Origin: Centroberyx gerrardi
Taxonomy: Eukaryota; Chordata; Actinopteri; Beryciformes; Berycidae
DNA length: 64,000 nucleotides
Direction of reading: 5' to 3'
NCBI RefSeq assembly: GCF_048128805.1
Contig: NC_136010.1
Coordinates: 21,479,480-21,543,479, forward strand
Part shown: positions 1 to 13,521 of the stretch, piece by piece
How positions within the stretch are numbered: position 1 is the first letter of the stretch
How the letters are laid out: the number at the start of each line of letters is the position of its first letter
Program-made: the position numbers and the translations under genes
The notes under the pieces: model-generated
Database searches by the model: none
Told to the model about the DNA's origin: nothing
What the model saw: the letters and a program-made list of their open reading frames with translations, nothing else

Positions 1-3000
1 GGACCCAGGTGGATAGGACTTTCTCTATCATAAACAGGGTTCTTTCTTATGTGGTGTGCAGGAAATGCTTGTTGGTAATGCGTCACTTACAGCAATTTAA
101 CTGATGGAAACAGAGCTCTATTGTTGTTGGGAAAGGCAGCTCAGGGAAGCATAGCTCCTTGGTTTATTGAACACATATGTGCCAAAACACCCACACCATT
201 CTGACAAGTTAGCAAACCATCCATTGATATGGTTGCACAATTATTGCCGGTAAAGTGATCATACCATAATGAAGCTGCAAAGTAGAAAAAGGAGCTTGTA
301 GAAAACTCTTCAAGCAAGTTAACTCAATAGCCTTTTTTTTTTTTTTAAGTTTTAAATCTGTAGCATCAAGAGCTGACTTGAGAGATTACTGACTAATACC
401 ATATAACAGATCATGAAAAGAACAATACTGTTGTAGCAATAAACTTTGTTGACACTTAACTCAAGCAGAAATGCTTTTCTAAAGAAAGAAAAGAAGTGGC
501 AAAGAAAGTCTATGGTGAGCCTAGCACTCCTGGTCCTGAATGACAAAAGCCCTCCATATTTCATGGAACTTGAAGAGGCCAGATTAAGGCCCACAGCAGT
601 GGACTTTGACAGAGGAGTCCAGTGGACTCACAATGCCCATTTTAAGGAGCAGAAAACAAGAAGTCCTCACTCAAGCGTTTCCTAGTGATCAATATGCTAA
701 CTCGAGGAATGCTAAAATCGAGGCGGATGCTTGACAAAGATGGATAGATTTGCACCGTCCGTGAAATGTCACTGATTCAGTGGAGGATGTCACCTCAGGA
801 TCGCTCGGCTGTGTGATAAGCCTGACACATCAGCTTGGGGTGGAAAGTGGCGTGGCGCCACTCTCTCGCTCTCTCTTCCTGTCAGAGCAGACGGATGACA
901 ACGACCACCGCCGCTGCAGGCCCAGTGGGACCCAGGTAAAAATGAACACAATTAAAAAATGGATGAGTTGCAATCTGTGGAGGAAAGTCAATGTGTGGGG
1001 TTTCGGGTGGTTAGCGACTGAGTGGTCTCAGAAAAATAAAATCATTAATTTCAAGTGAGAGTTGTCAATCTAGATTTGATACAAACACTCTGAAGTGCAA
1101 AAAAACTTTTCTTATTATTCTAACTGAATCTCAGCACTTGTCTTTATTTGCAAAAAGTGATTGAATTTCAGCTTGTTTAAATTGCTGAAGGTAGCCACCT
1201 TGACACGGCGTGATAGGTCCACATCCACTGTAATATATTCAGACTGACATACATCACTTTCATTTTCAGCATATCAGCCACTCCTTGCTGGAGATTTCTC
1301 TGATGATAGGAACAAAGCTCTGTCATTTTCCATAGATAATGTAATTGCCATAGGGAATGGAGCCATAAAGATGGCAATAAAGGTTTTAATTTTACTGCCT
1401 TCTTCCAGAATTTGACCCTTTGTGATGCCCATATTTCCAAATGCCCTGAGGCAGCAGCTCTGAGACTCTTCTCTCTATTTGTTCTAGATCAAAGGTCTGT
1501 CCAACAACAAGAAGCACTGACAGTCTGGTTTGGCATATGTTGGGCCTATCTACTGGGCCATGGGGAAGGTGAGAGAGTGGGAGTTTTCTAGCTTACTGTT
1601 TTCCTCATCACTCTGTCAGAGAGGCCGATCTCCAGAGAGTTTTGTCCAGTTTGTGTGGTCAAAACAAGAGAGTCACACAAGGGGGAAAACAGCAGGCACC
1701 AGAGTGGTACTTTAGACTGACCCACAGCTTGACTCACTGTCAGATTCCCCACCTTGGTCCATTCGGATGTTCCCTTTTGCCTGATTTTGACTGATTGGTT
1801 TTGTTTGCTCTCACCTTTTGTTGTTTCTCAGTCCTACCCTCTTCCCTCCTTCTCACTTCTAGGCACCGCGGGTCATATCTCATATTGTATCCCACAGACT
1901 TTGATTGTAATCCTGTTGCTTTCTGAAGGATAAACACTAGAACCTGACAGAAGACAAAGCACCATCCACCCACAGGATCCTGGGTAACTAATAGCCCAGG
2001 TCAATGTCTGTCCTTTTATTTATAATCCTCAGCGGCATGAAATATGAAGGGGTAGATTGAGATGCATAACTTCACCCCCTTTTTTTGAAGCAGGAAGCCC
2101 TCGGACACCAAAAATGATGAAATGCTTTGGCTGAGAGGTAAACTATTAATAGACTCCTCCACCTGAAACTGTCACTGTGATCCCTGCTCTACGGCCCTGC
2201 ATCCACACCAGGAGCACCTTTCAGGGACCTGTGAAGGGCTGCTGAGAAGGACTATCACATATGCTGAGGTGCACAGAGCACACACCGTACAACAGCCATG
2301 GATATCCAGAGACCAATATGTTCCATAATTGATAGCAGCATGCATGTGTGGGTAACTGTTGATGACGATGATGTGCAAGCAAAGTGTGGGCATGCAGATA
2401 TTTCATATTGTGCTGATTCTGGGTATATAACTGCAAATCTGTTACAAAAGCCCAAGTGTTGTTGAGTCAAATAGGGGATGATAGTAAAAAAGGCATGCCT
2501 GCATTTTTCATGGCCAACTAATTAGCCATTTCCCCTAAGAAGCATAATAAGAGCTCTTGTGTGTGTCACTGCCGTCTGCTGTGGATCATGAATAAAATGC
2601 TCATTTTAAACATTTTGGGGACAACTTTCAGGATGTAAATCAGCCAGCAGTAAAGTTATGTCAGAGGAAAAGTCACTGCCGGTAGCAACCACATTCCACA
2701 AATGATCATTTATTACCCAACACTATTTTTAAAGGGGAAAATGGCAGCCTCCCTTTGTCAAATCTAACAAGGGAATAGCTTTCAGGTGCTTATACCACTA
2801 TAACTCATCTCGGTGACCTTTTGAGCAGGAATTAGGGCACTTTCATCCTTGCTCAGGTGCTTGTTGAAGTCCATTAGCATTTTTAAAAAGTGTTATGGAG
2901 TGTAAAGAAAAACAGGGAATCTTTCATTAATAGACCTACTGAACTTTAATATGTTAGGTAAATTATGAAAAATGACCCGATGAGGGATGATTATAGCATT

Positions 3001-6000
3001 GATACAGACTCTACCTTGAAATTCCATCCAGTGACTAATGACTTGATGGCGTACTTTTATTTCCTAACAGTAACATTGTGTCTTTTTTTTGCACAGTGCG
3101 TCACATTAAAGCTAAAATCCGTGACAACTTGAAGCACACGCAGCAATCATGAGTTCATATTTCCTTGCTTCAAATGTTCAGTTCCTTCTTTATCATTATG
3201 CTCCAATTCAACATGCTCCTCCTTCAGGGAAATTACATAGCCCGCCACCTAATCCCAGTCGCGGTGAATGCTATTCCACGGTAGCAGACCAAATTAAACA
3301 TCTGACTGAGATTGCTGAGAGAGACAGGACATAGTCTTCTAACCCATTCTCTATTTTTGAAGCTTCTAAATAATTCATAGATAAAACAAAACACAACAAA
3401 TACCTTGAGACGTGTGCTACCCAGTAAGTTAATCCCACAAAATGAAATAGAACTTTATCTTGCTGCTCAAATTGAAGCAATACCATGATATTAAAGTGTG
3501 AAAGAGAACACAAACACTGCAACAAATAACAAAATGCCAGGGGGACCAACAACAGTATTACAGAGGAGGACAAAATACCATTTCATTTCAGAGTGTGGGA
3601 CATGCTGCTCAATATTAGTGTTATTGTCTATAAATTGTAACATGCAAGCTAGTTGGAATCATCATCTTTTGTTATATATTGAATGATGAGGTAGCTGTAT
3701 GGTTAATTCCCCCAATCATATAACATTCATTCATCAGCTTTCATAATTCCCGATTTTGCATTATGAGAAATACCATGTAAGGCCAGCAAAACTGATTATA
3801 GTAAAGAAAAAACAGCAACCGCTTCCAAGTTTTGTTTGAATTAACAATGTAAGGCACTCCAGAAACCAAACCAAACTAAAATCATCTAAAGTGCTACTTT
3901 GTGTTGAGATGTCATACCTTCCACTGCATGACACTCGTTTTGTATTACAAGTTCCATTGTGATCAGAAGCATTAATCTAAAAAAGGGGGGATATCTGAGT
4001 GCAAATATCATCTTTATATCGCCATTACTTATTAATCTTTATGTTCATTCCGGGGCCACTAAGTCATGTCACCTACAATGTCCTCTGAAAGCAAATGGCC
4101 CGACACAGTATATTGAATTACATGTTCCCCTATTTACTGGAAAAGCAGGTCTTGGAGATAACAAGAAAGGTGATATTTACAGTAGCCTGCAGCAGTGTGA
4201 TGTGCCCTGCCAAATCACAGCTCAGGTGGGCCAAGGAGCTCCTCTGTGTCGGGGGAAGAGGAAGAGAATGGAGTTGTGCTCGCTGTGCCAAGAGACACAT
4301 AGAGAAGATGCATATAGAGCTCGCACATTCAGACCTGTGTGCTGTGAAGAGGGGCTCAAATAATTGTACTCATACATCAGTGACTGGTGGTGATTCTGGT
4401 TTTGTTTTATTTTGACCACATCTTTGGCGCTAAGCTTATTGCTGTGGTGTTTTTTTTCTGCACTTCCCAGAGATCACCTGTCACTCAAACTGTCCAGTAC
4501 TGTGACATCTCTTTCCTTGGATTTTCTGTTGATGCAGTTTGAGTTTCTGTAGGTGGCGCTCTTTTCTTTGTCTGTTCAGCCATGGTGGCTATCACTGCTC
4601 ATGCTAACTACCCAGCTCTTCTTCTGTTTATTCCAAACAAAGCGCTGTTGCTGCTGCCGGAAACATACATCGCTTCCTGTGCGAAGTGTGAATGTGAACT
4701 GAACACACCATTTTCAGGTCGGCTGACAGTTAGGTAGGTTTTCGTCATGGGTAAATAAGAAAAACTAGTAGAAAATGTCTTCATGTGTTGGGAATTGAAC
4801 TCAGGTAGTCAGGGCTGAAGGTAAATATACACACTCATCCACCATCCCAACCTCCATACTGTTAGTTCAATGTCAAACTACTGCCTGTTTCTAGTCGCAT
4901 CTCCTCCAAGTAATCCGTTTGTATTGGGGAAACATATTTATCTCACTTTTCATTATTTGCATTTTATGACATCGTGCTCATTTCACATCAATTCTTAAGA
5001 CTAGGCTTTCATGAAATCCCTATTGTATCATATCAATCGGCAATATAGCGTAGCAAAACAGAAACAGATTATTACTTTCAGTTAGACATATTTTCTCTGT
5101 TAATTCACATGACCTCTATGGCCTCATTTAATTGGTTCACGGTGATATATGACTATTAAAAGCTACATTTAGAGCCAGAGATAGTCTAACATATGAACGC
5201 TCCATCCTCCTGTTACGGTTAATAAAGTGTTTTGATCATCAGATATAGGACTTGGGAAACAGGTGCAGATGAAACAACTGGAACACATGGTGTAAGCCAG
5301 AAGCCCAGCACACCTGTTCTCTCCCTCCTAAACAGCCTCATAGTGGATCGTCTCTGGAGCACAAAATAACTTCCATCTCACACACAACAAACATCCCTCG
5401 AATCCTAATAGCACGGAGATGCAGAACAGACATTTGTCCCTTTTAGGGCCAATAGCAATGGTGATAAATGAACGCAGGACTCTTTCTCTATGCTGCTGGA
5501 AGATCTTAATGCATTTTCCTCTGGTCTGTGTAGACATAGCGCTCCGCAGGGAGGGAGGGGAGGATAAGTAACTATAGGAGGTGGTAATGGTGTTGGTATC
5601 GGCTGGTGTTGTTTGCCCTCGCTGTATTGAAGCGATGGTCCCTGAGGAGCCTGGCACAGGGAGCTGGGTTTGTCAACCTTGTCTGAGGGACTTAATATGA
5701 AAACAACACTAATGAGAACCATTTCCATTGCTCTGTTTATTTTCAGAGATGCATTGAGCGGGGCATACACACGGCTCAGTGATCGCACGTTGCATTGCAT
5801 TCATTATGGGGCCCTGGATGGGCTACTGATACATTACACACAAACACACTTATAATTGCATTTTTTTATTGTTCAATGCTACTTTTAATGCTGCGCTGAG
5901 GCAAAATGGGGTCCATCTGACCAAACACAATCATAAGGTTATGCATCTGGTAAGCATCCTCTCAGTAATTTCTATGAATTCTGACTGAGAGCTAAAAATT

Positions 6001-7130
6001 AGACGTATTTAATAAGGATTTCATGACCAGGGCCAAACACTATAAATCTTTATATATAGATTCTATAGCATCTGAAGAGGTATTCTCTCCATCAATAAAT
6101 GACAAGCTTGAGCAGACAAGTATCATTTCCTCAAGCAAAATGAATCCTCCCGCGTCCATCTATTCACTCACAGACATGCCATTTTGAAAATATCTCTAAA
6201 GTGACATCACTCTACAGATTGAAACCACTATTTCATTGAGCAGAAAATTGCTATTGAATTTGGAGCTGAATAATTGGAAGCCATGTTCCAATATAACCGA
6301 CGGAAAAGGTGGAGTTATGTTTTACTGTCACACTCAAACCAATGACATTCTGAAGCTGAGCGGCACAAATGGTATGGGTATTGTTGGACGGGACATTGCT
6401 CTCCTTTGTATATGAGCCATATCAAGCAAGGAGTTGGAAGGCAATTTGGAAGGATGCATTTCACTTTGATTTGATAGAAGGCCATGAATGGAATAAAAAA
6501 AAAAAACAGCATTATACAGAGACGATACAAGCGCTCAGCTGAGCAGTTACATTTGCTATATTTGTCAAAGCATGGACTACATATTAATTTCCAAAATATG
6601 GCCTATTGTAAATAGAACAAACTATAATAAAAATCTTCTTCCTACAAGAATAGTGCTGTTTTACAAAAAAAACAAAAAAAACAAAAAAAACGTCTATCTG
6701 GCTTTAGGGTAAAGCATATTTGTTGGCATAAAAATCAGAAAATGAATTAAACATTATTATACATAAGCAATATCATGTCTACAAAATATGTGTCTACATG
6801 TATAGTGTCACTATGTTCCTGATGGTATGGCAGTGACACTATAGGCCCCTTTAAATGGTCTACATTTACAAAAACCACCCCCATTTAACAAAGCAATAAC
6901 TGCTTCAACAGCTCTCCTCTGTCTGTTTGGTGTATTTCTTGTGTTGAGGTTGGCCGCACTGCCTTTCTCCTCTTTTTCCCGGCCCCTCCCTTCAGCCAAT
7001 GATCGTTTTGTGAACCCGTTAGCCTGTCATTGGTTTAGAGACTCCAAATGACCCTGTGTCTCTGCAGAAGACTCATTCATCCCCTCCCTCTCCCTCTCCC
7101 TCCCCAGGCCAGTGGCAATACTGATGACCA
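1..7130. other. Non-coding DNA, left part of the zfp64 upstream region
   Basis: Open frames here are short and unlike known proteins. I see no exon with matching splice sites, no tRNA and no large mobile element, apart from the SINE-like segment at 4786-4862 and an (A8C)3 run near 6664-6691. Confidence 0.6.
4786..4862 (-). mobile_element. Possible tRNA-derived SINE head, antisense
   Basis: On the minus strand, TGGGATGGTGGATGAG resembles an RNA polymerase III A box. GAGTTCAATTCCCAACAC, about 35 bp later, resembles a B box with the tRNA T-arm. The tRNA-like fold is not intact. No family is assigned. Confidence 0.4.
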
Positions 7131-7135
7131 CAAGA

Positions 7136-7193
7136 CAGACACACACACACACACACCCACGCACGCACACCTCACAGACACACATTTGCAAGC

Positions 7194-7225
<32 letters not shown>
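7136..7225. repeat. Compound CA microsatellite
   Basis: Imperfect CA runs with CG-containing interruptions, then a pure CA run at 7196-7225. Confidence 0.95.
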
Positions 7226-7227
<2 letters not shown>

Positions 7228-7359
7228 ATGGCTGCTGTGGTTTGCTGGTGTAATGTGCTTTGTTGTGTGAAGGTATCAATCAGAGGGGAGCAGATTATTA
7301 GAGTGTCTGAAAGAGATCAAACAATGTTGCCGTCTGCACCCACACATGGCTGATTTACA

Positions 7360-7560
7360 GGCAGGCTGATAAAGTACTGCAGCTCTCTGTCAGGGGCTAC
7401 ATGACGGCTCGCCGCGCTCTTAGGATAAATTATTGCAGAGGCCCGCGGTAATGTCTCTCCACCTAGCAACCGGCCGCCCCAGCCGCTGCCAGGGGAGCCC
7501 AGCCTCGTCTGCCATAATGGCACTGTGTCCGGGGTCAGCAGTTACTGTATCGTAGCAGGG
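7360..7560. promoter_or_regulatory. CpG-containing, conserved-looking non-coding block
   Basis: This block is richer in GC and CpG than its flanks and has no coding frame. It contains an RFX-type half site (CTAGCAAC, 7463-7470) and an AT-rich homeodomain-like core (TAAATTATTG). Regulatory function is only a guess from composition. Confidence 0.25.
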
Positions 7561-7562
7561 TT

Positions 7563-7637
7563 GGGGGGGGGGGGATACGTACACACACACACAGACACAC
7601 ACACGCTTGAATGCACGCGCACACACACTTACACACC
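7563..7637. repeat. G12 run followed by CA-rich microsatellite
   Basis: Twelve consecutive G (7563-7574) are followed by CA and CG-interrupted CA runs. Confidence 0.9.
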
Positions 7638-7639
7638 TA

Positions 7640-10350
7640 TTCTCGTTTGTCTCTACACCTGCCATTGGAAGCAATGCTAAAAGACACCCAGGGATGTCTA
7701 TGGGAGGGCTGAATGGACACAGGGGAGGTACTGATGTCTCGCTACAATTTCGCAGTGTAGCAACATTTTGCAAAAAAAACTGACACCAAGGTTCCAAACA
7801 AGACAGCACTGAAAGGGGGCCGCCATTATCAAAAAATAAACCTTGGCAAAAGCATTATAGTAAACCATTTGTAAAACAGGTAGCTCCCACTGCACTTTGT
7901 GATTGGCCAAAAGGCAATTTTACAAGACGTTATTTCATGATAGGCCATGGCTACTGTGGAGTTTTTGCCCCTGTCCTCATATCAATATGCAAGCCTGCAG
8001 AAAAACAATGACTTCCTGATTGATAATAGCCTCATATGGACATTTTTAAATACTGCTCTTTTTATGGCAAAATACAGCATCTAATTGACACATCCACGTT
8101 TCAAAACAAAGCTGCATAGTATGAACAGAGCTGTAGCGAACATAGGGAAATATAGATATATGGATAGATAGGCAGAAATCACAATGAATAAGTCACTACC
8201 TAAGAGTGGATTTCACTTAAAGATGAAGCATAACTATTTCATGTCCCGTTGAGTTTCTTGCCCTTTTATTTACTCAAGATGGCATTTTTCTGGACACTGA
8301 GCAAGGTCGGAGAAAGTGGAGTTCACCCTGGAAATTGGCAGGGAAGACACAGGCTTGTAAAAAGTAGAGTAGAAAAACTATACCAAGATGCTAAAAGATA
8401 GATGCTGTCAATTGAGCGTAATGAATATTTTACTGAGGCTTTCTCCATTAGAGCTTTTTGACAGTATCCTATGATAAAAAAAAAAGGGAGGGAATGGTAA
8501 GAAATGAAAAACACAAACAGAAAAAAAAGGCATTTTTCTGGCTGCTGAACTAAGGTGGTCCAAAGGTAGGAGTTCAGAAACTGGCTTTGGCAAGTCGTCT
8601 GCCATTTTAGCAGTGACTGGGTGATCTCCCCCTCCCTGCCCCCTCCCCTGTGTTATCTCGCTCAAAGCAGTGCCATCCCTCCATTGTAATAATGCCGCTT
8701 CCCGGCAGCCCTTGGAATGACCTTTCTTTAATTAACTGCATCTTGATGAGCAGATCTACATAGAATGTGAAGGTTAATTAATGAAGTATCACTGCTTAGT
8801 CTTAAAACCATCACCTAGCAGATGACAGCCAGCCCACCACTCTCAATTTTTCCCCCCGATCTCATTAGCAATAGTAGGCCAATGGACAGCTCGGCTTTGG
8901 CCGGTGGAATTCAAGTAAATTGTATCAAAGACAGGCCCTTTGATATCCTTCATATGGCTACATAAGACCGTTCTGACTCTACACTTTGAATAATATATGA
9001 GAGATGCTCACAAATACACACACACATTCTTGCATCACATAATGTGTTCATGTTTTTCTCTGAGGTATGAATCTAGTCAGCAACCCCATAAATAATTCAA
9101 ATGAAGGTAAAATAATATTTCAATTAAGATCCATGTAATCTGTTTCCTGCAAACAAATACATGATGGATGGTGATGGATAATTCTTGTATTATTGCACAG
9201 TTTCATCTTGATAAGCTTTCGGTTTCCGTGTGATTTCATTTCAGGGCGCATTTCAGCATTGCTTATCATTGCAATTTGGAAAGAAGATCCACATTAGCAA
9301 ATGTTGGCCAACTACTAAGAGTGTCTTTCTGTGGCAGTTTAAGCTGGTAAAAGATGGGATGATGATGATCTAGGGTCTACGATTACAGCACATTTCCCAA
9401 AACTGGCTTTGCTCGCACAGCTCTTTGTCTATCTATAATCTATCACAGTGGAGGATGAGGTGAGATATCACCTCACTATGTTCAGCACTTAGAGCACTAA
9501 CACTAGGTGGAAACGTGACACTATCCATCATCATAGATGGGGTATTTTTTGTTGCTGTTGATTGCAAGGTTTCCCCCAGTGTATCACAGGCCATGCGAGC
9601 CACCTGGGCTAATTTGCCTCTCCACCTGGCCTGGACATTGGAAAAATAAATAGAAAGTTGGGTTTTCTGGCTACTTCTATGTCGAACGGAGAACCCCAAA
9701 CAAATAGGGATGTTTTCAAAACCTATTCATATTTTGCGCCTGAAGGAATATTTTGCAGTTCTGTCATTATGCTGCTATAAATCTGCCACCTCGTATGCAT
9801 CGTATGCAGTTTCCACCAGGACTAACAACTTTTCTGAGTGACGCCGTGTGCTACTGTAGCGTGTACAGATCTAAATGTAAATCTCCATCACTGATCTTCA
9901 GTATTGAGAAATATGATTGAGGTTCTGCAAGTAACCTTGCTTTAGCCCTAAAGTCAAAGCACCAGCGTTGGGACTTAATGCAGGGCTTCAGGTGGGAGTG
10001 ACAGAGGCACAAAGCAACTTCCACAAGACATCACACTTTGACAAGTGCATATTTATCCTTCTTTATCCCGTATTTGCAGAAGAGAGAATAAAATAGAATA
10101 AAATATGATAGATACACATGGGCCTTCTGGATACCGATAACTCATACGCAATGCTACCAGTCTCTATTTGTGCCTGTTAGCATTACAAAGTTATTGATTC
10201 TTACCATTTACCATTACAGTCTTTTGACAGCAGAGACAACCAAGTGCAGTATGTAAAAATCGACATGGCTGACATCATGACAAGCTAACAAAAATACACA
10301 AGTGATATCCCACTGCTGTCTCTCACTGCTGGCTCTCTGTGTATTTATAG
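7640..10350. other. Non-coding DNA with one enhancer-like stretch
   Basis: No gene is seen. The part 8650-8960 is mixed in composition with dense candidate sites: SOX-like CCATTGT, TTAATTAA and paired TCF/LEF cores. It looks like a conserved non-coding element, which cannot be tested here. Confidence 0.3.
8923..8945. promoter_or_regulatory. Inverted pair of TCF/LEF-like sites
   Basis: TATCAAAG at 8923-8930 and its exact reverse complement CTTTGATA at 8938-8945 are separated by 7 bp. Both match the TCF/LEF core of Wnt-responsive elements. Function is inferred. Confidence 0.35.
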
Positions 10351-10351
10351 A

Positions 10352-10384
10352 GTAGAATAGAATAGAATAGAATAGAATAGAATC
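10352..10384. repeat. (TAGAA)n pentanucleotide microsatellite
   Basis: About six perfect TAGAA units in tandem. Confidence 0.95.
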
Positions 10385-10879
10385 ATATCCAGAATGCCTA
10401 GACAGAAGAGTGATTTCAGACATGATCTCCAAGCCTCATTTATGGATCAAAACGTACATCAAGTCATGACGAAAGACTGAACGAATTTCTCAGTGAACTC
10501 CGTTTTGTTACTCATAAATAGTTAAGATTTTGCCAAGGTACACTAAATCCCTAATTGGTGTAGCTTTTTGCCACCACTGATACGGTGTCACACCTTCACT
10601 GATGACTGTCAGGTAAACTTTCTATATAGAAGTATTTCCCCAGCTGAAGCATCTATCTGATTTTCCTTTCAGCACCTCGAATGACACCCCACTAAAAGCT
10701 GGCACAATACGCTTCCCGCACACAACGCTGTCACCAAAGACAACTTGGGAGAAGCGAGTGTTTTGAGAGTTTGAAACAAAATAGCTGGTGCAGCATTTCC
10801 CCATTTCCGTCTGAAATCCTTGACACCAGAGGATTTACAGTGAAGTGAAGTGAGGTGGGTGCCGTATGGAACGAGCTGT

Positions 10880-10946
10880 GGGGGTAGAGTTAGGGGTGGG
10901 TGGGTGGGTGAGGTGGGGGGTGTGGGGGTGGGGTGTGTGGGGGGGT
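10880..10946 (+). repeat. G-rich tract with G-quadruplex potential
   Basis: G runs of three to seven, separated mostly by single T or GTG. It includes four runs with single-T loops at 10893-10908, which is a textbook G-quadruplex pattern. Confidence 0.85.
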
Positions 10947-11170
10947 CCGCACTACACTCATGCTGACAGGGATCCTCCCTGTAGCGCGTGCTTTTTTTCC
11001 ATTAGTTCCTTACTCACTCTCTTGCCCTCCAGACCCGCAGAGTGAGGAAGATTTAAGTGGCCAGTCAAGTGAAATCCCCAAGGTTTGGCAGGTGTGAGGT
11101 CTGGCTTCATTATCTACAGACACCTCTGTCCAATTATGAGCCTTGCTCCCTCTGTGACGATGATGATGCC

Positions 11171-11180
11171 GCGTGTGTGT

Positions 11181-11211
<31 letters not shown>

Positions 11212-11318
11212 CAGGGCATGAATGAGCCAGCCCCGTTGTTATCTGTCTAACTATCAAGATTCTCTCCCATATCATGACATCATTGACAATTTCACACACA
11301 TACTTGCACGTGCACACA

Positions 11319-11359
<41 letters not shown>
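11171..11359. repeat. Facing GT and CA microsatellites
   Basis: A GT run (11171-11211) and a CA run (11312-11359) face each other across about 100 bp, so they are inverted copies about 40 bp long. Confidence 0.9.
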
Positions 11360-11361
<2 letters not shown>

Positions 11362-11559
11362 TTTGTTTAGGTTTAGCTCTGTGGATCTGTCTCAGCCACA
11401 ATCTTCACTCCTCATTTCTTACTCCATTCTACTTGGGAGGAGGAAAGCAATACCTGAAACCCACATGTGCAATAATGTTATTAATGGTCAGTTCATAATT
11501 AGGACTCACTATGAAAAAAAAAGAGCAACAAATAAATTGCATGCATTTGTCTTGTGATC

Positions 11560-13520
11560 AAAAGACTCACTGGCTTTGATTCATCTCCACGGCTTCACCA
11601 TTTTGCTGACCCACTGGTTCCAAAATGTCAGCTGCTACAAACTGGAGCAGTGCCTTGTAAGCTGGTTCAAACAAGCACAGGGTCTCTTTCTCTAGCCTGA
11701 TTTTGGACACCCCCTACTGACACTACACCAAAATACAAGGCGCCTCCCTTCCAGAGCCGACTGCACTTGGAACACTTCAGTTTAGATTCAAGTGCGCTTT
11801 TAAATAAGACTGAAACGAGAGTTAGCTCATGTTTCTTCCCCTATATAACATTAGCGTTTTATATACCTGCACACAACTTAACGGCAACATCAACATTTGT
11901 GTAAGCTGCTATGTCAGCGATAGCTTCACTAATAAGGACAAAAAACAATTCTACTTCATAGAAAACCCACTAAAAAGGTTACAGTTTTTGCCTTAATTTA
12001 CATCCCAGCTCGTTTGCAAGAGAACTTTCTGAAAGTCAGTAACTCTCCTTCTAAGGCTCCGGCCTGCTATTGTCTATATGAAGGCACATGGACCCTCTAG
12101 TCTCTAGTTAGCTTGCCCTCATCTGCAGCCCTATCATCTGCATCAGTTGGCAGATACAAAGAGCATAGCGCTGATTTGTGTGTGAGCATGTGTGCCTTTT
12201 GTGTGTAGTATGGGAGCGTGCGTGCGTGTGTGCTCTGTGTGTGTGTGTGTGTGTGTGCGCGTGCGCAGGCTGTGTGCTTGTGTACACTGTCTTTTTGTAT
12301 GATAAAGTGGAGTGTTGGAGGCATCTGATGGTTCCCAGACTTTGGCTCTGTTTTATCTGATGCTGAGATGGCAGCTGTTGACCAAAGGAATTCATACATG
12401 TGTGTATAATTTGTCTTGTGGCTCAAAACAAACATGCAACTCGGGGACATCTTTTACCCATTCAATTTGACATGATACAAACAGAAGGTCACCATGTATG
12501 TTTGGATTCTGTGTTGCTTGATTATAATTTCAGCGCTGTCTATAAATAGATTAGGCCTAAAAATCTACGCACGTTACACGGTCTTTTGTTATCGTTGTAT
12601 ATATAACAAAACATCCACACACTTGAACCAACGCAGGCTGAAGCGCAGTTGCAGCACAGCTTTGAACTCACCATCTTATTTGCTTCCTCTTAATGATAAT
12701 AATCTTAGGTCTGGCAACGGCAAATGAGCCTCCCCTGAATCGCACAGAAGAAAAAAAAATGACATGAATTAGTAATGAGTAAAATTACTCAAACTCTGCA
12801 CACCACGACCTGCCGCAGCACAGTGAGCAGTGGGCCCCGAGGTGACAAAGCTAGGTAAATATTTTATGTCTAAATATGATTTTGGGGTCCTGTGCTGCTG
12901 TCTGACAACGCTGCCCAGGTCTTTCCAACACACGGCTAAATCATTTAAGCTAAAAGGAGACTCGGAAACCGTTTGCGGCTCTATAGTCTGGACAGAATCA
13001 GCCTCAGAGATCAGGTTTATCTGTAGCAGCCGGCTTCTGAGGCCGGTCTCTTGCCGGTAAACTGAGTAAATGGTGTTCCTTGGGTGCCCTCAGGTGGAAG
13101 CTTGGTATAATTGCTGTTGACAACCTACAAGTCATTGTGCAATTAAAGCATCTGCCGCTCCTGTGTGGCAGCGGGCTGTGATGCCTTGTGACAGCTCGTA
13201 GCCATTAAGCAACTGTAAGCAGCTGGCGTGCCTCGGTGGGGGAAAATAATGTGACAGAGGCACTCCCCCCTATTGTTGCCCTTGTCTCACAGGGGAAAAG
13301 AGGGACATTACATCACTCAGTGAATACCGGGGTGTCTCAATGAATGGAGATGGGGAGCGTCGACAAATTAGAACTGGCACAGCTGGATGTCCAACTGATA
13401 TTTTTCCTGTTTCTGAGTGCAAATCATTGAATGAGTGGATCATAAAGGAGATGGGGAACCGGAAGTGCTAAAAAGACTCATATACTGTATATTAGACTTA
13501 TATATCACATAATTAGTCAT
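11560..13520. other. Non-coding DNA with a GT/GC-rich microsatellite
   Basis: No exon is seen. An imperfect GT microsatellite with GC steps spans about 12178-12267, and the pure part is 12235-12257. The remainder is unremarkable. Confidence 0.55.
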
Positions 13521-13521
13521 A

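Noticed and set aside
3959..4363. 134-codon + strand frame
   Set aside because: It has no family resemblance, no splice partners, and a competing frame overlaps it. Chance length is plausible in 64 kb.
5405..5800. 131-codon minus-strand frame
   Set aside because: No domain is recognisable, overlapping frames of similar length exist, and there is no promoter or splice context.
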